From positions 1,426,001 through 1,490,000 of the forward strand of contig NZ_OZ242342.1 in assembly GCF_965208555.1 (NCBI RefSeq): a stretch of 64,000 nt of DNA, given 5' to 3'. Numbering within the stretch: position 1 is the stretch's first letter; each line of letters opens with the position of its first letter. Both the position numbers and the translations under genes were made by a program. Source of the stretch: Poriferisodalis sp965208555. Lineage in GTDB: Bacteria > Actinomycetota > Acidimicrobiia > Acidimicrobiales > Poriferisodalaceae. Positions 1 to 8,288 of this stretch are shown here, in pieces. Under the pieces are notes generated by a model. That model saw only the letters and a program-made list of their open reading frames with translations, ran no database searches and was not told the origin of the DNA.

Positions 1-104
1 CCGGCGGCCAGCAGCTCGGCGGCGTCATCCACTGTGTCTATGCGCCTCGCAGGCTCGGCCGTGTCTATGCGCCTCGCAGGCTCGGCCGTGCCGGTTGCGC
101 TCAT
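1..104 (-). CDS. Partial ORF coupled to larE, product unknown (LarB possible)
   Basis: An ATG overlaps the larE stop codon as ATGA, so this frame is probably translationally coupled to larE. It stays open for 34 codons and runs off the window. The visible N-terminus contains a nine-residue block (TAEPARRID) in two tandem copies, then a helix-like stretch VDDAAELLAAG. The next gene after larE is often larB or larC, and LarB proteins can begin with a short helical segment, but no diagnostic motif is visible here. The identity is therefore a guess from position. Confidence 0.4.
   Translation of the reverse strand, partial: MSATGTAEPARRIDTAEPARRIDTVDDAAELLAA
34..87. repeat. 27-bp perfect tandem duplication
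   Basis: The 27-base unit at 34-60 is repeated exactly at 61-87. In the minus-strand reading frame coupled to larE it encodes the nine-residue block TAEPARRID twice, so the duplication is in phase and does not break that frame. Confidence 0.85.
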
Positions 105-955
105 CGTTCGGCCTCTTGGGCAGGCGTGGGGACCACGCAGTTGCCGTCCGCAAGAGCGCCGTTGAGGTTGCCCGAGCGGAAGCCCTCCAGGTCGAGTGTG
201 ACGTAGCGGTAGCCGACGCCGCTGATCGCCTCCACGACGGCTTCACGCCGCCGTACTGCTTCGGCGAGGTCGTCAAGCGGCAGCTCGATGCGCGCCGTGT
301 CCCCGTAGTCGCGCACCCGCAGCTGCCCGAAGCCCAGCCGGCGCAGTGCCGCCTCGGCCCGATCAAGTCGCGCCAGCAGCGGCACCGTCACCTGCGTGCC
401 GTAGGGCACCCGCGAGGCCAGGCATGCCGCGGCGGGCTTGTCCCACGTGCGCAGGCCCAGCTCGGCGCTGACCGTGCGGACCTCGGCCTTGGTGAAGCCC
501 GCCTCCACCAGCGGGAAGCGCGCACCACGGTCGCGTGCTGCGTGCTGGCCCGGCCGATGATCGCCGAGGTCGTCGAGGTTCACGCCGAGCACCACCGTCG
601 CGCCCTGCGCCGCCGCCAAGGGTTCAAGCTGATCCATGAGGGCCGACTTGCAGTGGAAGCACCGGTCGGCGTCGTTGACGCGATACGCGGCGCGCGACAT
701 CTCGTCGGTCTCGACGGTCTGCCACGCGAGTCCCCACTCGGCTGCCAAGGCGGCACAGTCGGCCGCCTCATCGGTCGCGAGGCTGGGCGAGACGGCCGTC
801 ACGCAGTACGCCTGGTCGCCGAGCACGTCGTTGGCCGCCCAGGCCACCAGCGACGAATCAACACCGCCGCTGAAGGCCACCACTACCGGTCCCGACTGAG
901 AGAAGACGCCCCGCAACCGCTCGATCGAGCCGTTCGCGGGCTCAGCGCCGGTCAT
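101..955 (-). CDS. larE: ATP-dependent sacrificial sulfur transferase LarE
   Basis: LarE belongs to the PP-loop family and donates sulfur from its own cysteine to pyridinium dicarboxylate mononucleotide when the nickel-pincer cofactor of lactate racemase-type enzymes is made. The sequence shows the PP-loop SGGVDSS near the N-terminus, the segment DRCFHCKSAL, and the conserved block WDKPAAACLASRVPYGT, which carries the sacrificial cysteine. The ATG at 955 is chosen because GGGAG lies seven bases upstream; an in-frame ATG at 985 also exists. The 284-residue length is typical. No lar racemase is visible, although the coupled downstream frame may continue the pathway. Confidence 0.9.
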   Translation of the reverse strand: MTGAEPANGSIERLRGVFSQSGPVVVAFSGGVDSSLVAWAANDVLGDQAYCVTAVSPSLATDEAADCAALAAEWGLAWQTVETDEMSRAAYRVNDADRCFHCKSALMDQLEPLAAAQGATVVLGVNLDDLGDHRPGQHAARDRGARFPLVEAGFTKAEVRTVSAELGLRTWDKPAAACLASRVPYGTQVTVPLLARLDRAEAALRRLGFGQLRVRDYGDTARIELPLDDLAEAVRRREAVVEAISGVGYRYVTLDLEGFRSGNLNGALADGNCVVPTPAQEAER

Positions 956-1004
956 GTCGTCGCTCCCGCCCTCGCCCCGTGCCATCGATGCGAGATCTGT
1001 GCCC

Positions 1005-2849
1005 TCAAAGCCGGTCAGCCGGGATGGCGTAGAACAGGTCGGCGCCGCCGGTGACGGCGGGCACCAATCCGGCTGCTCCCGACAGGATCTGGGTGGCATA
1101 GAAGTGTGCCGTAGCGATTTTGTCCGCCAGGAACTGCGGCGAAGCGGGCCCGCTGCCGCCGGCTTCACGTGCTTCGGCAGCGCTGAGACCCTGGGAGGCC
1201 AGCAGCTGCGCGGCCGCCTGGGCGCTGCGAGCCAGCAGCCAGCCGCCCACCACCACACCGGCCAGGCGCATGAACGGCGTCGAGCCCGCAGCCACGTCGT
1301 TGGGCGCCGACGCGAGCTGGGTGCCCAGCCACATCGCCGCGTTGCCGAAGGCCTCCGCACCCGCGCTCAGCGGGGCGGCAATCGCCTTGAGGTCTGCGTC
1401 GTCGCTGGCCGCCAGCTCTGCGGCGGTCTCGCCGATCTGGCCGATGAGCCGCGCCATGGCCTTGCCGCCGTCCAGCGGCAGCTTGCGGAATGCCAGGTCG
1501 GCGGCCTGGATGCCGTTGGTGCCCTCATAGATGGGTGCGATGCGGCTGTCGCGCCAGTGCTGGGCAGCACCGGTTTCCTCCACGTAGCCCATGCCGCCGT
1601 GCACCTGCACGCCCAGCGAGGTCATCTCCACGCCCAGGTCGGTGCCCCAGCCCTTGCTGATCGGCGTCAGGATGGCCACCAGCTCGTCAGCCTGCGCCCG
1701 TTCATCAGGATCTGCCGCTGACAGCGACTGGTCGATGGCAGCCGCGTTCAGGTACATGACGCAGCGCATGGCCTCGGCGTTGGCCCGCATGGTCATCAGC
1801 ATCCGGCGCACGTCGGCATGGTCGACGATGGGCGAGGACTGCCCGGGCGGCAGCTCGGTGCCGATGGCCCGACCCTGCTTGCGCTCGACGGCGTAGTCGC
1901 GTGCCTGCTGGTAGGCCCGCTCGGTGAGCGACAGGCCCTGCAGGCCCACCGAGAGGCGCGCGTTGTTCATCATGGTGAACATGGCCCGCATGCCGCCGTG
2001 CTCGGGACCGACCATGTAGCCCACTGCGCCGCCGTTGTCGCCGTAGGACATGACGCAGGTGGGGCTGGCGTGAATGCCGATCTTGTGCTCGGTGGACACC
2101 GCTCGCAGGTCGTTGCGCTCGCCCAGCGACCCGTCGGGGTTGACGAGGAACTTCGGCACCAGGAACAGGCTGATGCCGCGGGTGCCGGGGGGACTGTCGG
2201 GCGTGCGTGCCAGCACGAGGTGGATGATGTTGTCGGCCAGCTCGTGCTCGCCGTAGGTGATGAAGATCTTGGTGCCCGAGATGAGGTACGAGCCGTCGGC
2301 CCGGGGCTCGGCCCGGCTGGTCAGGGCGCCCACGTCGGAGCCCGCGTGGGGCTCGGTGAGATTCATGGTGCCCGACCACTCGCCGCTGATCATCTTGGGC
2401 AGGTAGGTCTGCTGCAGGGTCTCGTCGGCATGGTGCAGCAGCGCGTCGATGGCACCTTGGGTCAGCAGCGGGCACAGGCTGAACGCCATGCTGGCCGACG
2501 TCAGCATCTCCTGCACCGCCAGGCCCACGCACCACGGCATGCCGCCGCCGCCGAAATCGGGGTCGAAGGCCATGCCGTTCCAGCCGGCGCCCACGAACTT
2601 CTGGTAGGCCTCGCCGAAGCCGTCGGGGTGGGTGATGACGCCCTCGTCGAAGTCCAGGCCCTGCTGGTCGCCCGGCACGTTCAGCGGCGCCACCTCAGAC
2701 GACATGAAGCGCCCCGCCTCGTCCAGCAGCGCCCCCGCAGTCTCCAGATCGGCGTGCGCGAACTGCTCGTGAGCGGCCAGCCCGTCAAGTCCGGCGATGT
2801 GCTCAAGCACGAACAGCATGTCGTCAACAGGAGCCGAGTACTCAGACAT
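1005..2849 (-). CDS. Acyl-CoA dehydrogenase, long DmdC-like type
   Basis: This is a flavin-dependent acyl-CoA dehydrogenase that would oxidise an acyl-CoA to its 2-enoyl-CoA. At 614 residues it is far longer than the usual 380-400. It has the extra N-terminal segment (starting SEYSAPVDDMLFVLEHI) and the extended C-terminal domain seen in 3-methylmercaptopropionyl-CoA dehydrogenase (DmdC) and related long forms. The FAD-binding region reads NLTEPHAGSDVG, and the catalytic-glutamate region reads IAPIYEGTNGIQAADL. The ATG at 2849 follows GAGG by five bases. The true substrate cannot be read from sequence; DmdC-like proteins include many general acyl-CoA dehydrogenases. Confidence 0.88.
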   Translation of the reverse strand: MSEYSAPVDDMLFVLEHIAGLDGLAAHEQFAHADLETAGALLDEAGRFMSSEVAPLNVPGDQQGLDFDEGVITHPDGFGEAYQKFVGAGWNGMAFDPDFGGGGMPWCVGLAVQEMLTSASMAFSLCPLLTQGAIDALLHHADETLQQTYLPKMISGEWSGTMNLTEPHAGSDVGALTSRAEPRADGSYLISGTKIFITYGEHELADNIIHLVLARTPDSPPGTRGISLFLVPKFLVNPDGSLGERNDLRAVSTEHKIGIHASPTCVMSYGDNGGAVGYMVGPEHGGMRAMFTMMNNARLSVGLQGLSLTERAYQQARDYAVERKQGRAIGTELPPGQSSPIVDHADVRRMLMTMRANAEAMRCVMYLNAAAIDQSLSAADPDERAQADELVAILTPISKGWGTDLGVEMTSLGVQVHGGMGYVEETGAAQHWRDSRIAPIYEGTNGIQAADLAFRKLPLDGGKAMARLIGQIGETAAELAASDDADLKAIAAPLSAGAEAFGNAAMWLGTQLASAPNDVAAGSTPFMRLAGVVVGGWLLARSAQAAAQLLASQGLSAAEAREAGGSGPASPQFLADKIATAHFYATQILSGAAGLVPAVTGGADLFYAIPADRL

Positions 2850-2950
2850 CACAACCTCGCAAAACGCCTTAGCCGGTACCGGGACATCGCAGTAGCGGAC
2901 CGGCCTGCGAACAGACTAAGACGCTCAGCCGGCAGGCACAGATGCCACAG

Positions 2951-3028
2951 CTGTGGAGGCGGCAGGGAATTCTGCGACGTTGCGACCTGCCGGATCGCTG
3001 GTCGCAGAATTCCCTGCCGCCTCCGCAG
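2951..3028. repeat. Long inverted repeat between hemQ and acyl-CoA dehydrogenase gene
   Basis: Arms at 2951-2978 and 3001-3028 are reverse complements with a single mismatch, separated by 22 bases; the inner 24 bases match perfectly and each arm contains GAATTC. The structure sits just downstream of hemQ on its own strand and upstream of the acyl-CoA dehydrogenase start. It could act as a rho-independent-like terminator, although no T-run follows, or be a dispersed palindromic element. Confidence 0.75.
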
Positions 3029-3044
3029 CGGGCGCAACCGCCGC

Positions 3045-3743
3045 CTAGAGACCGATGCGATCAAGCACCGTGGAGACATCGGCCAGCAGTCCCGTGTAGA
3101 AGGTGCCGAATTCGCCATACACAGCACTGGCCTCGTCGAAGCGCATCGTGTACACGACCTCCTTGAGGTCGTCGAGGTGCTCGCCGAACAGCGTCACGCC
3201 CCACTCGAAATCGTCGACACCAGTGGACCCGGTCACCACCTGCAAAATCCGGCCCCGGAACTTGCGACCCGACGTGCCATGCTCGTACATCAGCTCGCGG
3301 CGGGTGTCGTACGGCAGCGTGAACCAGTTGCCGCTGCCTTCAGCCACGGTGCCACGGCGCTTCGACATGGGATAGAAGCAGAACGCCCGCTTGCCCTCGG
3401 GAGGCAGCTGCGGGTACAACCGCGGCGTCTTCATCTCGGGCGGCAGGTCGGGTGCGTACTCGCTCACCTCGGTCATCGACACATAGCTGTCGGCAACCTC
3501 GAGGCCGGCCTGCTGCAGCAGCGTTTGCAGGCGGCGCAACCGCCACAGGTCGGGCCCCAGCGCCATGAAGCCGACATCGGCCTTGTGTCCCAGCACGGCC
3601 ACGGACAGCACCTGGTGGTCGTCATCGACGGTGTCGGCAACGGCGGCGAGCACGCCGGAGCGGTCCGCGGCGGGAGTCAGCCTGCAGAACAGGTGCAGCA
3701 CACCCCAGCCGACCGACGTCGTCACCTCCGGTTGCTGCGACAC
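3045..3743 (-). CDS. hemQ: Coproheme decarboxylase HemQ (ChdC)
   Basis: HemQ/ChdC of the chlorite dismutase superfamily converts coproheme III to protoheme in the last step of the coproporphyrin-dependent haem pathway used by Actinobacteria and Firmicutes. The 232-residue protein shows the family segments SVAVLGHKADVGFMALG, FCFYPMSKRR and YEHGTSGRKFRGRILQVV, the last carrying the conserved surface near the haem pocket. The start is GTG. It lies nine bases after fdhD, so the two are probably cotranscribed, and a large inverted repeat follows it. No other haem genes are in view. Confidence 0.92.
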   Translation of the reverse strand: MSQQPEVTTSVGWGVLHLFCRLTPAADRSGVLAAVADTVDDDHQVLSVAVLGHKADVGFMALGPDLWRLRRLQTLLQQAGLEVADSYVSMTEVSEYAPDLPPEMKTPRLYPQLPPEGKRAFCFYPMSKRRGTVAEGSGNWFTLPYDTRRELMYEHGTSGRKFRGRILQVVTGSTGVDDFEWGVTLFGEHLDDLKEVVYTMRFDEASAVYGEFGTFYTGLLADVSTVLDRIGL

Positions 3744-3752
3744 GCCGGCAGC

Positions 3753-4577
3753 CTATGAGCGGGCGCCCGCGGCGGCCTCGCCGGCACGCTCGGGAATCCC
3801 GGCCAGGCTGCCGCTGTACACGTTCAGCTCGTCGCCGCGTGCGAAGCCAGCCAGCGTGATGGCTGCGGCCCGCGCCGATTCGATGGCCAGCGAGCTGGGA
3901 GCGCTGACGGCGATGAGGGTGCCGATTCCCGCCGCCCAGGCCTTCTGCACCATCTCGAAGCTGGCCCGGCCGCTCACGAACAGCGCCATGGAGGCGGCGT
4001 CGTTGCGCCCGTCGAGCAGCCGGCGGCCGATGACCTTGTCGACGGCGTTGTGCCGCCCGATGTCCTCGCGCACCACGTCGAGCCGGCCCTGCGCGTCGAA
4101 GGTCGCTGCGGCGTGCAGCCCGCCGGTGCGGCCGAACATCTCCTGGGTGCCCGGCACAGCGGCAAGCGCTGCGCGAACGGCGTCGATGCTGAAGTGCTGG
4201 GTGCCCGCCAGCGGTCCCAGACGCGCGGCCATGTCGGTGATGGTGGTGCTGCCGCAGATGCCGCAGGCGGCGCTGACGTTGCCGAGACGCGGGGTCGGCA
4301 CCGGCGCCGTGCCGCCGGTCTCCACGGTGACCACGTTGTACTCGAACTCGGCCGCGGGGCCCTCGCCGCAGTAGCGCACGCCCGTGACGGCCGCGTCGCC
4401 GAGCAGCCCGTCGCCCGCGCAGAAGCCCGCCGCGAGCTCGTAGTCGTTTCCGGGCGTGCGCATGGTGGTGGCCACCATGTGCCCGTCCAGGCGGATCTCG
4501 AGCGGTTCCTCGACCACTACCTCATCGGGCGTCCGCCGCCAGGTGCCCTGCCGCAGGCGGTCCACCAGCACCCGCAT
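3753..4577 (-). CDS. fdhD: Formate dehydrogenase accessory sulfurtransferase FdhD
   Basis: FdhD moves sulfur from cysteine desulfurase to the molybdenum cofactor of formate dehydrogenase. The protein shows the catalytic cysteine pair CGICG in the middle, the diagnostic VREDIGRHNAVDKVIG block and the C-terminal SGRASFEMVQKA segment. The start at 4577 is preferred because GGGGG precedes it by about six bases; an in-frame ATG six codons upstream is possible. Its 274-residue length is normal. No formate dehydrogenase structural gene lies in the window, so the client enzyme is elsewhere. Confidence 0.92.
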   Translation of the reverse strand: MRVLVDRLRQGTWRRTPDEVVVEEPLEIRLDGHMVATTMRTPGNDYELAAGFCAGDGLLGDAAVTGVRYCGEGPAAEFEYNVVTVETGGTAPVPTPRLGNVSAACGICGSTTITDMAARLGPLAGTQHFSIDAVRAALAAVPGTQEMFGRTGGLHAAATFDAQGRLDVVREDIGRHNAVDKVIGRRLLDGRNDAASMALFVSGRASFEMVQKAWAAGIGTLIAVSAPSSLAIESARAAAITLAGFARGDELNVYSGSLAGIPERAGEAAAGARS

Positions 4578-4700
4578 CGTGCGCCCCCGCCGCATCCGGT
4601 CAGGGTACCGGCACCCTCCGCCCCGCTCAGTCAGACATCGGGCCCGGGCCCGAGCGGCCCGCGAGCGCAGCGAGTCAGAGCGGACAGCACAGCGCGAAGC

Positions 4701-4723
4701 GGCCCGGGTGGGGGACCCGGGCC
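4701..4723. terminator. GC-rich hairpin downstream of groEL
   Basis: GGCCCGGGT and ACCCGGGCC form a perfect nine-base-pair stem with a five-base loop, about 45 bases past the groEL stop codon on its strand. There is no clear U-tract, as is common for terminators of high-GC Actinobacteria. Confidence 0.6.
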
Positions 4724-4769
4724 GATTCGATTGGGTTGGGCTGTTCTTTGGGGGTTGGGGAGGCTCCCG

Positions 4770-6389
4770 CTAGAAGTCCATGTCGGGCATGCCGGGAGCG
4801 CCGCCGCCCGAATCGGGCTCGTCGCAGATCACGGCCTCGGTGGTGAGGAACAGTGCGGCGATCGACGAGGCGTTCTGCAGCGCCGACAGCGTCACCTTCG
4901 CAGCGTCGATGACGCCTGCGGCAACCAGGTCCTCGTACTCGCCGGAGGCGGCGTTGAGACCCATGGAGCCGTCCAGCTCGCGCACCTTGCTGACCACGAC
5001 GCCGCCCTCGAGGCCGGCGTTCTCGGCAATCTGCTTCAGCGGTCCGGCAAGTGCGCGCTCGACAAGCCGCGCACCGGTGGACTCGTCGCCGTCGAGGCCG
5101 TCCGCAACTGCGCTCACCGCCTGCTCGGCGCGCACCAGCGTGACGCCGCCGCCGGCCACCACGCCGGCCTCGATGGCCGCTTTGGTGGTGCTGACTGCGT
5201 CCTCGATGCGGTGCTTCTTCTCTTTCAGCTCGACCTCGGTGGCCGCGCCGACACGCAGCACCGCCACGCCGCCGGACAGCTTCGCCAGCCGCTCCTGCAG
5301 CTTCTCGCGGTCGTAGTCGGAGTCGGTGTTCTCGATCTCGTTCTTGATCTGCTCGATCCGGCCGCGCACCTCGGACTCGTCGCCCGAGCCCTCGATGATG
5401 GTCGTCTCGTCCTTGGTGACCACCACGCGCCGGGCCGTGCCGAGCAGGTCGAGCGTGGTGTTCTCCAGCTTGAGGCCGACGTCCTCGCTGATGACCTGAC
5501 CGCCAGTCAGGATGGCCATGTCGGCCAGCATCGCCTTGCGGCGGTCGCCGAAGCCGGGGGCCTTCACGGCCACCGAGCGGATGGTGCCGCGGATCTTGTT
5601 GACCACGAGCGTGGCGAGGGCCTCGCCCTCGACGTCCTCGGCGATGATCACGAGCGGCTTGCCTGCCTGGGTGACCTTCTCGAGCACCGGCAGCACGTCG
5701 CGGACTGCGGAGATCTTGCCCTGCATGAACAGCAGGTTCGCGTCGTCGAGCACCGCTTCCTGCGAGTCGGGATCGGTCACGAAGTAGGGCGAGATGTAGC
5801 CCTTGTCGAAGCGCATGCCCTCGACCAGGTCCATCTCGAGGCCGAACGTCTGCGACTCCTCGACGGTGATCACGCCGTCCTTGCCGACCTTGTCGAACGC
5901 ATCGCTGATCAGCTGGCCGATGTCGCCGTCAGCCGCAGAGATGGCGGCCACCTGCGCGACATGGGTCTTGGATTCGGTGACGCTGATCGACATGTCCTCG
6001 ATGGCGCCCACGGCGGCGTCGACGCCGGCCTCGATTCCCCGCTTGACGGCCATCGGGTTGGCGCCCGCAGCCACGTTGCGCAGGCCGTCGCGCACCATGG
6101 TCCACGCCAGCACGGTGGCCGTGGTGGTGCCGTCGCCGGCGACGTCGTCGGTCTTCTTGGCCACTTCCTTGACCAGCTCGGCGCCGATGCGCTCCACCGG
6201 GTCCTCCAGCTCGATGTCCTTCGCGATGGACACGCCGTCGTTGGTGATGGTGGGCGCGCCCCACTTCTTGTCGAGCACGACGTTGCGGCCCTTGGGGCCC
6301 AGCGTGACGCGCACGGCATCAGCGAGTTGGTTCATGCCCGACTCGAGTGCGCGGCGGGCCTCGTCCTCGAACGTGATCATCTTGGCCAT
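4770..6389 (-). CDS. groEL: 60 kDa chaperonin GroEL
   Basis: GroEL forms the double-ring folding chamber that refolds proteins with ATP and GroES. The 539-residue protein contains the nucleotide-binding sequences TLGPKGRNVVLDKKWGAP and DVAGDGTTTATVLA and ends in a Gly-Met-rich tail (GGGAPGMPDMDF). AGGAG precedes the ATG by about nine bases. It is solitary: no groES adjoins it, as is usual for one of the two groEL copies of Actinobacteria. A perfect CIRCE element lies about 78 bases upstream, which indicates heat-shock control by the HrcA repressor. Confidence 0.97.
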   Translation of the reverse strand: MAKMITFEDEARRALESGMNQLADAVRVTLGPKGRNVVLDKKWGAPTITNDGVSIAKDIELEDPVERIGAELVKEVAKKTDDVAGDGTTTATVLAWTMVRDGLRNVAAGANPMAVKRGIEAGVDAAVGAIEDMSISVTESKTHVAQVAAISAADGDIGQLISDAFDKVGKDGVITVEESQTFGLEMDLVEGMRFDKGYISPYFVTDPDSQEAVLDDANLLFMQGKISAVRDVLPVLEKVTQAGKPLVIIAEDVEGEALATLVVNKIRGTIRSVAVKAPGFGDRRKAMLADMAILTGGQVISEDVGLKLENTTLDLLGTARRVVVTKDETTIIEGSGDESEVRGRIEQIKNEIENTDSDYDREKLQERLAKLSGGVAVLRVGAATEVELKEKKHRIEDAVSTTKAAIEAGVVAGGGVTLVRAEQAVSAVADGLDGDESTGARLVERALAGPLKQIAENAGLEGGVVVSKVRELDGSMGLNAASGEYEDLVAAGVIDAAKVTLSALQNASSIAALFLTTEAVICDEPDSGGGAPGMPDMDF

Positions 6390-6466
6390 ATCAGGTGGCT
6401 CCTGTCTCGGATGACTCTCGGAAGGGGTGACTGGGCGTCACGATGCCGCCGTCTTCGCAGCGACCG

Positions 6467-6493
6467 TTAGCACTCTAGAGCTGAGAGTGCTAA
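6467..6493 (-). promoter_or_regulatory. CIRCE operator (HrcA binding site) of groEL
   Basis: TTAGCACTC, nine bases, GAGTGCTAA: an exact match to the CIRCE consensus inverted repeat bound by HrcA. It lies between the end of the glycerate kinase gene and groEL, in the groEL upstream region. Confidence 0.95.
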
Positions 6494-6504
6494 CCCCCAA
6501 CCCG

Positions 6505-7539
6505 TCACACCAGATTCGCGAGCACCTCGGCGGCAGCATCGCGAACCGCCGCCAGCGTGTCGTCCATCGATCGCTCGGCGCCGTAGCGCTCGGACAGCAC
6601 CACGAGGCTCGTGGCCGGGGTGTCGCCGGCATGCGGGCGCCAGGCGGCAAGATCGGCGTCCGGGTCGCGAGCGCCCACCACGACGCCGGCCGGCACGCCC
6701 GCCTCGGCGGCAAGCTCCAGGACGCCCCCCACGACCTTGCCGTCGAATGAGCTGGCATCGAGCCGTCCCTCGCCGGTGATGACCAGGTCGGCGCCTTCGA
6801 TGGCCTCCGGCAGGCCGATCTCGGTCGCGACCACGTCGAATCCCGGTGCCAGCTCGGCCCGCAGGCCCGCCGCCAGGCCGCCGGCCAAGCCGCCCGCAGC
6901 ACCCGCACCCGGCGTCTCGCCGACATCGACCCCGTAACGCTCGCGGTACAGGTCGACGAGCCGCTCGAGGCGGCGGGTCAGCAGCTCGACCTGCGGCGGC
7001 GACGCGCCCTTCTGCGGCCCGAAGACGCGTGCGGCATCGCGGAAGCGGGTGCGCACATCGCAGGCCACCACCACCGAGACGCCGGCGAGGCGGGCCAGCG
7101 GCGACATCGCATCGAGCGCGCCGAGCCCGCCGTCAGTGGTCGCCGAGCCGCCCACGCCCACGATGATCCGCCGGGCGCCGCTGGCAACCGCCTCCGCGAT
7201 CAGCTCGCCGGTGCCCGCCGTGGTCGCCGCGAGCGGATCATTGCCCTCGGCTCCGCCTGCCAGCAGCAGCCCGCTGGCGCAGGCCATCTCCACGATCGCA
7301 TCGTCGCCGGCGAGCCGCCACCCCGCTTCGGTCCGGTCCCGCAGGGGTCCTGTCACCAACGAGGTGCGGTTCGGGCCGCCCAGCGCATCGAGCGTGCCTT
7401 CGCCGCCGTCTGCTGCGGGCAGGCAGACGACCTCGGCCCGCGGGCCGGCGTGGTGGCGCACGCCGGCCGCGATCGCCTCCGCTACCGCTGCCGCGGATGC
7501 CGTGCCACGGAACTTGTCCGGGCACGCGACGACCCGCAT
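6505..7539 (-). CDS. glxK: Glycerate kinase
   Basis: This enzyme phosphorylates D-glycerate to a phosphoglycerate, feeding glyoxylate or serine breakdown products into glycolysis. It belongs to the GlxK/GarK family, seen from the N-terminal VVACPDKFRGTASAAAVAEA, the PAADGGEGTLDAL block and the C-terminal VITGEGRLDASSFDGK segment, where the family has the conserved TGEGxxDxxT/S motif. The length of 344 residues is close to the family norm. It starts five bases after the LytR_C gene, so the two probably form one transcript. Confidence 0.9.
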   Translation of the reverse strand: MRVVACPDKFRGTASAAAVAEAIAAGVRHHAGPRAEVVCLPAADGGEGTLDALGGPNRTSLVTGPLRDRTEAGWRLAGDDAIVEMACASGLLLAGGAEGNDPLAATTAGTGELIAEAVASGARRIIVGVGGSATTDGGLGALDAMSPLARLAGVSVVVACDVRTRFRDAARVFGPQKGASPPQVELLTRRLERLVDLYRERYGVDVGETPGAGAAGGLAGGLAAGLRAELAPGFDVVATEIGLPEAIEGADLVITGEGRLDASSFDGKVVGGVLELAAEAGVPAGVVVGARDPDADLAAWRPHAGDTPATSLVVLSERYGAERSMDDTLAAVRDAAAEVLANLV

Positions 7540-7544
7540 GCCGG

Positions 7545-8165
7545 CTACTCGGCCAAGTCGGTCCCCAGCGCCAACAGCACGTCAGGCGTCTCGAAGCCCT
7601 GCACGGCCGACGTGTCTGCCAGCATCGGGAACACGTCATTGTCGGCGTCGAGCTCGAGCACGCCTGCGATCGCCCGCGCCTCGAGCAGCGAGCCCGGCTG
7701 GTAGTAGACGCGCGTCCGGTCGAGCGGCGTCCCGACATAGTTCGTCGGCGTCTTGGTGATGTAGCTGAGCGTCTTGAACCGGTCGGTGAGACGTCCCGCA
7801 GCTCCCCGGACGGTCGTGGAGTTGGCCACCTGCACCGAGACCTCAGCGGCCGGTCTCGGCTGGAACGGCTCTGCGCCTGCAGAGGTGGTGTCCGTGGCGG
7901 GCGCGACGGTGACGGTCGGCGCGACGGTGGCGACCGGGGCAGAGCCCGAGTCGCCCGCATCGGCAGCGCTCGTGGGCGTCGGAGCCTCCGTCGCCGTCGG
8001 GAGCGTGTCCCCCGGCGCAGCAGGCGGCGCGGTGTCGGTCACGACCGTGTCGTCGGGATCGTCGACCGAGCGGAGCAGCAGCACGCCCACCACGACGGCC
8101 ACCAGCACCAGCAGCAACCCGCGCACAGCGGCGCCACTGTTGGATTCGCCAGCTTGGCTGTTCAT
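7545..8165 (-). CDS. LytR_C-domain membrane protein
   Basis: The 206-residue protein has one N-terminal membrane anchor (AVRGLLLVLVAVVVGVLLL), then a long Pro/Thr/Ala-rich linker typical of extracytoplasmic stalks. Its C-terminal domain starts near VSVQVANSTTVRGAAG and runs through TRVYYQPGSLLEARAIAGVL, matching the LytR_C fold found as a C-terminal or stand-alone domain in actinobacterial cell-envelope proteins. There is no LytR-CpsA-Psr catalytic domain, so it is a stand-alone LytR_C protein probably lying outside the membrane. The start at 8165 places the anchor at the N-terminus. Confidence 0.75.
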   Translation of the reverse strand: MNSQAGESNSGAAVRGLLLVLVAVVVGVLLLRSVDDPDDTVVTDTAPPAAPGDTLPTATEAPTPTSAADAGDSGSAPVATVAPTVTVAPATDTTSAGAEPFQPRPAAEVSVQVANSTTVRGAAGRLTDRFKTLSYITKTPTNYVGTPLDRTRVYYQPGSLLEARAIAGVLELDADNDVFPMLADTSAVQGFETPDVLLALGTDLAE

Positions 8166-8288
8166 CGCTGTGAGCGTAGAACCAAAGATGCGCTGCCGGG
8201 TGTACCCCTGACGACCTAACTTGCGAACGGACCCTTGGCGGTCCGACCCAGAACCGACCATGAGAGCCAACCCATGAACGTCAGCCCA

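Noticed and set aside
95..1054. Long plus-strand ORF opposite larE
   Set aside because: Arg/Gly/Ala-rich shadow frame of a high-GC gene; larE on the other strand has clear motifs.
1818..3758. 646-codon plus-strand ORF opposite the acyl-CoA dehydrogenase and hemQ
   Set aside because: Antisense shadow crossing two real genes; no family motif.
4050..6470. 806-codon plus-strand ORF opposite fdhD and groEL
   Set aside because: It spans the groEL terminator and two well-recognised genes, and its sequence is His/Leu/Gly-biased antisense noise.
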